A program made the translations under genes and the position numbers. This document shows, piece after piece, positions 1 through 4,509 of a stretch of DNA of 14,888 bases. The DNA is from a bacterium. Lineage in GTDB: Bacteria > Patescibacteriota > Minisyncoccia > Minisyncoccales > JANBVM01. The stretch is from NCBI GenBank assembly GCA_030591065.1, contig JAUVBU010000012.1, positions 1 to 14,888 on the forward strand. The letters run 5' to 3'. The notes under the pieces were generated by a model. That model made no database searches, was not told where the DNA came from, and was given only the letters and a program-made list of their open reading frames with translations. The number at the start of each line of letters is the position of its first letter. Position 1 is the stretch's first letter.

Positions 1-1458
1 GCTAACGAGAAAAATATAAGTGGAACCCCAAGGGCCGTTAATTCTGTCTCTGTTTTCCCTATTTCAATTAACAACCTACCTTTTGATAGTGTTGTTTCGG
101 AAATTACCTTAACCGCAAGTAGTAGTCCTTATTTAGTTACATCGAACTTAACTATTCCTAAAGAGAGTACCTTAATCCTTGAAGCTGGAACAATAATGAA
201 GTTCTGCGAAGATTGTAATCTAACAATAGAAGGAACTTTACTAGCTTCTAGTACAGAAGAAGGTAGTATAATCTTTACTTCTTGGAGAGATGACAATTAC
301 GGAGGAGACACAAATGAAGATGGACAATCAAATGGAGAAACTGAAGATTGGAAAGGGCTTTATTTTAAAGACAGCCTCAACTCAGAATTAAAAAATATTA
401 TTATAAAATATACAGGAGGATTTCTTAATCCCCACATACCTATTCAGTATGGAGATTGGTCTTATTTATCAGCTATACATATTAACGAAGGAAACGTCAC
501 AATAAAAAATGCGACAATTACGGAAAGCGTAACAAGGGGAATTTGGCTAGAAAATACCTCGAGCACATTAGATAATATTTTAGTTTCGGGAAGCAACGAT
601 TCTCATTCAACTGAAAACGCTTCTGCTATTTTTATATCAGGTGGAGCTCCTTTACTTCAAAGCTCTTTTCTCTTAAATAACGAAACGGGAATAAAGATTA
701 AAAACAGCAAAGCAATTATTAAAAATTGTACTTTTTTAAACAATTCAATAGGGATTAAGATTGATAGTGGTATTTCAGAGATTAGAAATAATACTTTCGA
801 AAATAATGGGTTAGTGTCTTATCTTTCCTTGTCAGCTTCCCCTATTTTTTCAGAAAATTTTGCTCAAACTATAAATAACGGAATTAATGGAATCTTTGTA
901 GGTCAAGGAGAAACAAAAATGACCACTAGCACGTGGTATGGAGATCTTCCTTATGTTATTAAAAATCATCTTTCTATTCCTTTCGGAGCCACCCTTTTAC
1001 TTCAACCAAATACTGTGATTAAACTCGGCTCTAAAATACTTGTAAATATTTCCGGAAGTATTTTAGCTCAAACCACAACTAGCCAACCTGTCATAATTAC
1101 TTCCATTAAGGACGATGATTATGGCGGAGATACTGATAACGACGGTATTTTCCCGGTCCCAGAGATAGATATTACTAAAGATTGGTGGGCCCTTCGTTTT
1201 TATTCATCAACATCACTCTTTGACGGTGTAATTATTAGATATGGAGGACAATCTTTTAAGGAAAGGTTTGGAGCCGTAGATATTGACCCTGAAAATCATC
1301 TTTCGATTCAAAACTCAATTTTTGAAAATAATAGTTGCGCTATGACTTATACAAATATGAATTGTGAAGTTATTGTTCCAGAAATAGAAAAACTAATAAC
1401 AGAGAAAAATGTCATTTTCCGTTATAACGATTATAATACTCATCCTCAATGTTACTAA
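1..1458 (+). CDS. Surface-type parallel beta-helix repeat protein, N-terminus outside window
   Basis: The frame is open from base 1 (485 residues visible, stop TAA 1456-1458), so the ATG at 196 is internal and the true start lies left of the window. The protein is rich in Ile, Asn, Ser and Thr in short strand-turn periods (for example IKNATI, IKNSKAIIKNCTF), as in right-handed parallel beta-helix proteins of the pectate-lyase-like fold. Two related modules occur at visible residues about 44-140 and 318-416. Each has a strand such as LTIPKESTLILEAGT or LSIPFGATLLLQPNT, then an acidic loop (DDNYGGDTNEDG, DDDYGGDTDNDG) resembling Ca-binding DxDxDG loops, then a Trp-containing strand (DWKGLYF, DWWALRF) ending in IKYTGG or IRYGG. 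I see no C-terminal anchor, LPxTG motif or catalytic signature. An extracellular adhesin-like or glycan-binding role is inferred; the substrate is unknown. Confidence 0.8.
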   Translation, partial: ANEKNISGTPRAVNSVSVFPISINNLPFDSVVSEITLTASSSPYLVTSNLTIPKESTLILEAGTIMKFCEDCNLTIEGTLLASSTEEGSIIFTSWRDDNYGGDTNEDGQSNGETEDWKGLYFKDSLNSELKNIIIKYTGGFLNPHIPIQYGDWSYLSAIHINEGNVTIKNATITESVTRGIWLENTSSTLDNILVSGSNDSHSTENASAIFISGGAPLLQSSFLLNNETGIKIKNSKAIIKNCTFLNNSIGIKIDSGISEIRNNTFENNGLVSYLSLSASPIFSENFAQTINNGINGIFVGQGETKMTTSTWYGDLPYVIKNHLSIPFGATLLLQPNTVIKLGSKILVNISGSILAQTTTSQPVIITSIKDDDYGGDTDNDGIFPVPEIDITKDWWALRFYSSTSLFDGVIIRYGGQSFKERFGAVDIDPENHLSIQNSIFENNSCAMTYTNMNCEVIVPEIEKLITEKNVIFRYNDYNTHPQCY

Positions 1459-1500
1459 CCCTCTTTACTTAATAATTAAATAGTATTAGACTTAAAATAT

Positions 1501-1629
1501 ATGGGGTATTATTACTATCTTGGTCTCGAAATAATTAAAGCTGCTTTTATTGAAGCAATCTTACTAGCTGTCATTCTGGGTATCGGAATTTTTTGGACAG
1601 CACTTACTTGTTACGATAAGAAAAAATAA
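1501..1629 (+). CDS. Putative 42-aa single-pass membrane protein
   Basis: A short ATG-to-TAA frame starts 42 bases after the beta-helix gene. It begins MGYYYYLGLEIIKAAF, continues into one hydrophobic helix (about residues 11-37, AILLAVILGIGIFW) and ends with a basic CYDKKK tail. That gives a plausible small inner-membrane protein with a cytoplasmic positive end. No Shine-Dalgarno site is visible in front of the ATG, so expression would depend on read-through from the beta-helix gene or a weak AT-rich initiation region. A hairpin terminator follows 2 bases after the stop, which favours a real gene end here. No family is recognised. Confidence 0.4.
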   Translation: MGYYYYLGLEIIKAAFIEAILLAVILGIGIFWTALTCYDKKK

Positions 1630-1631
1630 AG

Positions 1632-1659
1632 GTTTAAATTTTTTAAAATTTAAACTTTT
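1632..1659 (+). terminator. AT-rich hairpin terminator after the 42-aa gene
   Basis: A perfect inverted repeat, GTTTAAATTTT (1632-1642) against AAAATTTAAAC (1645-1655), is followed by TTTT (1656-1659). The stem is almost entirely A-T, so its strength as an intrinsic terminator is uncertain. Confidence 0.5.
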
Positions 1660-1691
1660 CTGCTTTAGTTGTTAATTTTTAAACTTGAAAA

Positions 1692-1713
1692 CCGAAGGAT
1701 TTCTTCGGCTTTT
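1692..1713 (+). terminator. Second hairpin terminator, CCGAAG/CTTCGG stem
   Basis: CCGAAG (1692-1697) pairs with CTTCGG (1703-1708) around a 5-base loop and is followed by CTTTT. It is the most GC-rich stem of the cluster and the likeliest principal stop for plus-strand transcription. Confidence 0.6.
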
Positions 1714-1740
1714 GTTAATTTAGACTAATTTAAAGTTTAA

Positions 1741-1771
1741 AAAAAGGAAGCAATTTGATTTTGCTTCTTTT
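1741..1771. terminator. Bidirectional terminator between convergent genes
   Basis: GAAGCAA (1747-1753) pairs with TTGCTTC (1761-1767). An A-run (1741-1745) lies on the left and a T-run (1768-1771) on the right, so both strands present a hairpin followed by U residues. It separates the plus-strand genes from the minus-strand 71-aa gene that ends at 1787. Confidence 0.7.
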
Positions 1772-1786
1772 ACCTATTTAAAATTC

Positions 1787-2002
1787 TTATTTTGGAAGTT
1801 TATTTGAAAATCTCTGCCTTGATCTTTTTTCAGAAAAAACTCGCAGTTCGATAATTCTTGACTCTATAAAGTCATCGATATCTTTAATCTTATTTTCAAT
1901 TTTATCTATATCAGTATTTGGGAAATTCGCCCCAAGAGTAGCTTCAAGACTTGCTCTTTCTTTCACTACATTTCTAATTTCGGTACATTCTTTTTTCCAC
2001 AA
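1787..2002 (-). CDS. 71-aa charged, probably helical protein with TTG start
   Basis: This small cytoplasmic-looking protein has no membrane segment. It is rich in Lys, Glu, Asp, Arg and Ile with heptad-like spacing in the middle (DIDKIENKIKDIDDFIESRI), so a short coiled coil or helical hairpin is likely; the end is basic (KRSRQRF...NKLPK). The start is TTG (complement of 2000-2002). It is chosen because no ATG lies in the frame, a stop closes the frame just upstream, and a good Shine-Dalgarno GAGGG sits 6-7 bases before it (complement of about 2009-2013). A near-consensus promoter precedes it and a terminator follows, so it appears monocistronic. I do not recognise the family. Confidence 0.65.
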   Translation of the reverse strand: MWKKECTEIRNVVKERASLEATLGANFPNTDIDKIENKIKDIDDFIESRIIELRVFSEKRSRQRFSNKLPK

Positions 2003-2050
2003 ATTAATTCCCTCACAATTTATCGCACAAAATCTAAGGTGCTATTTTAC

Positions 2051-2080
2051 ATATTAAGGTTTTAATAAAAGAAATGTCAA
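2051..2080 (-). promoter_or_regulatory. Sigma70-type promoter for the 71-aa gene
   Basis: Read on the minus strand, a perfect -35 TTGACA (complement of 2075-2080) is followed by an 18-base spacer and -10 TAATAT (complement of 2051-2056); taking TTAATA gives 17 bases. Transcription would start near 2044, leaving a leader of about 40 nt before the TTG start. Confidence 0.75.
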
Positions 2081-2093
2081 GTGTTTTTACTCT

Positions 2094-2124
2094 AAAAAAA
2101 TAAAAGCCCTTTTTTAAAAAGGGC
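2094..2124 (-). terminator. Intrinsic terminator of the 53-aa membrane gene
   Basis: On the minus strand GCCCTTTTT pairs with AAAAAGGGC (positions 2124 down to 2106) and is followed by a run of T broken by one A (2105 down to 2094). It lies 4 bases past the stop codon of the 53-aa gene, and just upstream of the next promoter. Confidence 0.8.
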
Positions 2125-2127
2125 CGG

Positions 2128-2289
2128 CTATGCTCTATAGTTTTTACAACCGTAGACAATTAAATAAACTGCAGTTGCTAAAAAACCTAAAAGAGCAAAT
2201 GGATTATCCATAACCATGAGGATTAACCCTACGCCTAAAAAAATTGTGGGCAAAATAGCTGCCTTCTTCGCTTCGTCTACTTCATCCAT
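2128..2289 (-). CDS. 53-aa two-helix membrane protein
   Basis: The frame runs from ATG (complement of 2287-2289) to TAG (2128-2130). An acidic then basic N-terminus (MDEVDEAKKA) leads into two hydrophobic stretches (ILPTIFLGVGLILMVM and FALLGFLATAVYLIVYG) separated by a DNP turn, and a basic tail CKNYRA. This predicts a small hairpin membrane protein. A GTG three codons upstream (complement of 2296-2298) is an alternative start. The gene has its own promoter overlapping the end of the ABC gene upstream and a strong terminator 4 bases downstream, so it looks like a real single-gene unit. No family is recognised, though such small two-helix proteins are common in streamlined genomes. Confidence 0.65.
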   Translation of the reverse strand: MDEVDEAKKAAILPTIFLGVGLILMVMDNPFALLGFLATAVYLIVYGCKNYRA

Positions 2290-2325
2290 TTTTTTCACTT
2301 TTTCACTTGTTAAACTTCCACCGAT

Positions 2326-2353
2326 ATACTACCAGAGAATCCTAATTTGTCAA
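2326..2353 (-). promoter_or_regulatory. Promoter of the 53-aa membrane gene
   Basis: On the minus strand a perfect -35 TTGACA (complement of 2348-2353) and -10 TAGTAT (complement of 2326-2331) are separated by 16 bases. The element lies 7 bases past the ABC gene's stop codon, and transcription would begin about 30 nt before the ATG at 2289. Confidence 0.65.
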
Positions 2354-2359
2354 TCCAAA

Positions 2360-3286
2360 TTATTTAATTTTTACCGCCTCGCCAAGTCTTTTTAAAGAAA
2401 GTTTTGCTCCCAAGACTTCCGAAAAAGTACTAGTAAGAATATTAAGAGTTGTTTGCATTTTTTGAAAATAACTAGTAATTAAAATAATATTTCCTACCGG
2501 TGCAATATTATTTTTTATTCTAAAAAGAACAAATAAAACAACTAACCCAACGCTAAGACTAGAGAGACTTTGCAAGATAGTCCAACGCCACCTTCTCATA
2601 CTACAAGAAGAAACCGCTTTTTCGTAAAACTTATCTCCTTCGCGACGAAGATCTTCAGCAAAATCATGAGCATTTTCTCTCGCCCTCCAGACTTCAGGGG
2701 TTTTTCTATATGTAGTCCCCCAAAAGATTTCGGAAGCCACAAAGTGTTTTTGGAGTTTTTCTTGATAAATTTTTAAGAGAAAACGATCAAGGACAAGATA
2801 TAAAGCTGCGTAGATTGTAAGCATTATTAAATAATCTGGACTTGCTCTCCAAAGAATAATAGGGATCACAATAAAGTTTATAGGAAGTTGCAAGATATGA
2901 GTTCTATAAAGCTCTATTAAGGAATCTATACTCTCTGCCGCCTTTTTAATTGCCTGGACAGATTCTCCTGTTTTTTTATTTTCTCGAAGCTCTGTGTTTT
3001 CTGAAAAGAAAGAGGCTAAAGATATTCTTAGTTTTGTTCCAATTTTTTCTAATTCAAATTTTGATTTCAATCTTAAAAAATCTTCTAAAACTTTATTCAC
3101 AACCATAACTCCCGCCCAAATAAAAGCACCCCTCCAGTTTTCTGGATTTTCACTCATAATATTCACAATTTTAGAAAAAGCATAGGGCCAAAAAAGAATT
3201 TGGGCAAAAGAAAAAACTCTCAGTAGAGAGAAGATAAAAATCTGAACTTGATATTCTCGGAAAAATTTAGTAAAAAACTTTTTCAT
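2360..3286 (-). CDS. ABC-exporter transmembrane domain protein lacking ATPase domain
   Basis: The 308 residues match the length and pattern of a type-1 ABC exporter membrane domain. Hydrophobic helices lie near residues 15-40, 53-70, 131-147, 150-170, 238-256 and 264-285. The long cytoplasmic loop segment KKTGESVQAIKKAAESID (about 104-121) corresponds to the usual G-E-x...D-V region of exporter coupling helices. The C-terminus (KLSLKRLGEAVKIK, 295-308) stops where the linker to the nucleotide-binding domain normally begins. No Walker A, signature or Walker B motif follows in any frame before the next gene, and none exists elsewhere in the window. It would need a separate ATPase subunit, or may act without ATP. 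The start ATG has no clear Shine-Dalgarno site. The family call is fairly sure; substrate and partner are unknown. Confidence 0.75.
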   Translation of the reverse strand: MKKFFTKFFREYQVQIFIFSLLRVFSFAQILFWPYAFSKIVNIMSENPENWRGAFIWAGVMVVNKVLEDFLRLKSKFELEKIGTKLRISLASFFSENTELRENKKTGESVQAIKKAAESIDSLIELYRTHILQLPINFIVIPIILWRASPDYLIMLTIYAALYLVLDRFLLKIYQEKLQKHFVASEIFWGTTYRKTPEVWRARENAHDFAEDLRREGDKFYEKAVSSCSMRRWRWTILQSLSSLSVGLVVLFVLFRIKNNIAPVGNIILITSYFQKMQTTLNILTSTFSEVLGAKLSLKRLGEAVKIK

Positions 3287-3372
3287 AAATAAAAAAAACT
3301 TTAATTAGTTTTTAAAAATTAAAATATTCGTTTATTCTAACATAAAAGTCTTTTTCTAAAAAATAAGATGTA

Positions 3373-3400
3373 TTGACTTTTCCTTTCTTTTTTTTATACT
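3373..3400 (+). promoter_or_regulatory. Promoter of the zinc-ribbon gene
   Basis: -35 TTGACT (3373-3378) and -10 TATACT (3395-3400) are separated by 16 bases. The expected start point is near 3407, giving a leader of about 43 nt. Confidence 0.75.
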
Positions 3401-3406
3401 GAAATC

Positions 3407-3427
3407 ACTAACGCTAATAAGCTTAGT
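3407..3427 (+). promoter_or_regulatory. Hairpin at the very 5' end of the zinc-ribbon mRNA
   Basis: ACTAA (3407-3411), a bulged C, and GCT (3413-3415) pair with AGC (3420-3422) and TTAGT (3423-3427) around an AATA loop. The stem starts at the predicted first transcribed base and ends 10 bases before the Shine-Dalgarno sequence, leaving that site free. Such 5'-terminal stems are known to protect mRNAs from 5'-end-dependent decay; that role is inferred here. Confidence 0.45.
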
Positions 3428-3449
3428 ATAGTTCTTTGGAGGTGAAAAA

Positions 3450-3593
3450 ATGAAAGAAGAAGAAAAAAAAATGGGAAGAGAAAGAAAAGAATTAAAATGT
3501 CGCTATTGTTTAAACATGGTTAAGGTAACCTTCTCTAGAAATAATAAAATTACAAGATGCCCAAAATGCGGAGGATTAATATTTAGAAACTAA
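3450..3593 (+). CDS. 47-aa zinc-ribbon protein
   Basis: A small protein with a highly charged N-terminus (MKEEEKKMGRERKELK) is followed by two Cys knuckles, CRYC (Cys17, Cys20) and CPKCGG (Cys37, Cys40), 16 residues apart. This is a classic four-cysteine zinc-ribbon arrangement found in nucleic-acid-binding and ribosome- or RNA-polymerase-associated small proteins. Translation signals are excellent: GGAGGT (3438-3443) lies 6 bases before the ATG. With the near-consensus promoter and a hairpin leader, this looks like a highly expressed single gene. The stop TAA is followed about 40 bases later by a bidirectional terminator. The exact partner is unknown. Confidence 0.85.
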   Translation: MKEEEKKMGRERKELKCRYCLNMVKVTFSRNNKITRCPKCGGLIFRN

Positions 3594-3623
3594 TTTTCAT
3601 TTTTTTAAACTTATTTTTTTCGT

Positions 3624-3657
3624 AAAAAAAAACGGAAAGCAAAATGCTTTCCTTTTT
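3624..3657. terminator. Bidirectional terminator between zinc-ribbon gene and the long minus-strand train
   Basis: GGAAAGC (3634-3640) pairs with GCTTTCC (3646-3652). A run of A lies on the left (3624-3632) and T on the right (3653-3657), so both strands show a stem followed by U residues. It ends the plus-strand zinc-ribbon transcript and the minus-strand train coming from the right. Confidence 0.85.
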
Positions 3658-3683
3658 AATTATAGATATTTAAAAAAAGTTTC

Positions 3684-3788
3684 TTAAAACGAGCCTTGCA
3701 TTGCAAGGTAAAACATAAAACTAATCAAAATCAAACTAAAAAATAGATCAATGACTAAAATATATCCTTTTTGATTAATTAATTTCAT
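3684..3788 (-). CDS. Putative 34-aa membrane peptide at the operon end
   Basis: The frame runs from ATG (complement of 3786-3788) to TAA (3684-3686), starting 5 bases after the stop of the HtrA-like pseudoprotease gene. After a short polar start (MKLINQKG) almost the whole peptide is one hydrophobic helix (YILVIDLFFSLILISFMFYL). It ends AMQGSF. The tight spacing to the upstream gene and the terminator about 30 bases downstream argue for a translated last cistron, although no Shine-Dalgarno site is visible. Function unknown; a small membrane partner of the preceding anchored protein is conceivable but is only inference. Confidence 0.4.
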   Translation of the reverse strand: MKLINQKGYILVIDLFFSLILISFMFYLAMQGSF

Positions 3789-3793
3789 AGTTT

Positions 3794-4507
3794 TTAAAAA
3801 CCAGCGAAGGTTTTAATTTTAATAATAGGAATTGTATCAACTTTTTCTTGTTTGTCAATAATATTCAACCCTAAAAATTCTCCCGCAATATTGAATAAAG
3901 AACTTCCGGATAAAGATATTTCGTCTCGAATATTAGTTTGAATCAAATCTTCATCAAAAGATTTTACTATCCCCTCGTTAACAGTCCAACCTTTTGTCAC
4001 AGGGCTGTTCATTCCAACCAAAAAAACTCTTTCTCCTAATTTTAATTTACTAATATCAGCAAACCCTACCGTTGATAGGTTTTCTTTATCAAGCTTTATG
4101 AGTGCTAAATTGTTTTCTAAATCTCTTCTTAAAATCTGGAAACCAACTATTTCTCCTTCAACAAAAAAACTAAAATCAGAGCTTTGAGGAACTAAGTCTG
4201 CTAAAGTTACCATTAAACCGTCTGAGGTTAAAATTAAACCAGACCCACTTAAAATAACACCTCGGTCTGTTTTCGTTCGTATTCCGACTATAGCTTTATT
4301 TACTTTTTCAATTGCGCTCTGAAGAGCTTCATTTTCTTGAATAATAATTTCTTTTCTTTCGGTAACATATACTGGATTTTGCTCTAAGCTATATTGATAA
4401 AAAAGAGGTCTTTCTACAAAATATGGCCAGAGAATCTGGTCAGCAAAAATTCCTCCACAAATACTTACAACAAAGATTATTAAAATTTTTAAAATTCCCT
4501 CTTTCAT
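3794..4507 (-). CDS. Membrane-anchored HtrA-fold pseudoprotease (His and Asp lost, no PDZ)
   Basis: The 237-aa protein has an N-terminal signal anchor (about residues 5-25) followed by a trypsin-like HtrA core. Aligned by eye to the active HtrA encoded two genes upstream: the strand GSGLILTSDGLMVTLADLV (88-106) matches that protein's GTGFIISEDG...TNKHVV, putting Asp104 where the catalytic His should be. ENNLALIKL (131-139) matches VQDIAILQI, putting Asn133 in the Asp position. LSGSSLFN (199-206) matches NSGGPLLN, so Ser200 keeps the nucleophile position but the oxyanion-loop Gly-Gly-Pro is altered. The chain ends after the protease fold with no PDZ domain. The frame is intact, so this is a conserved-looking pseudoenzyme, not obvious decay. 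A chaperone, scaffold or regulator role beside HtrA and ClpB is inferred. The ATG lies 2 bases past the clpB stop, suggesting coupling. Confidence 0.8.
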   Translation of the reverse strand: MKEGILKILIIFVVSICGGIFADQILWPYFVERPLFYQYSLEQNPVYVTERKEIIIQENEALQSAIEKVNKAIVGIRTKTDRGVILSGSGLILTSDGLMVTLADLVPQSSDFSFFVEGEIVGFQILRRDLENNLALIKLDKENLSTVGFADISKLKLGERVFLVGMNSPVTKGWTVNEGIVKSFDEDLIQTNIRDEISLSGSSLFNIAGEFLGLNIIDKQEKVDTIPIIKIKTFAGF

Positions 4508-4509
4508 AT

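Noticed and set aside
2570..3185. Plus-strand open frames across the ABC membrane-domain gene
   Set aside because: They are antisense to a coherent six-helix protein and have no ribosome binding sites or recognisable motifs.
3287..3372. Promoter for the ABC gene on the minus strand
   Set aside because: Several AT-rich -10-like hexamers exist but none pairs with a credible -35 at 16-18 bases, so I do not call one.
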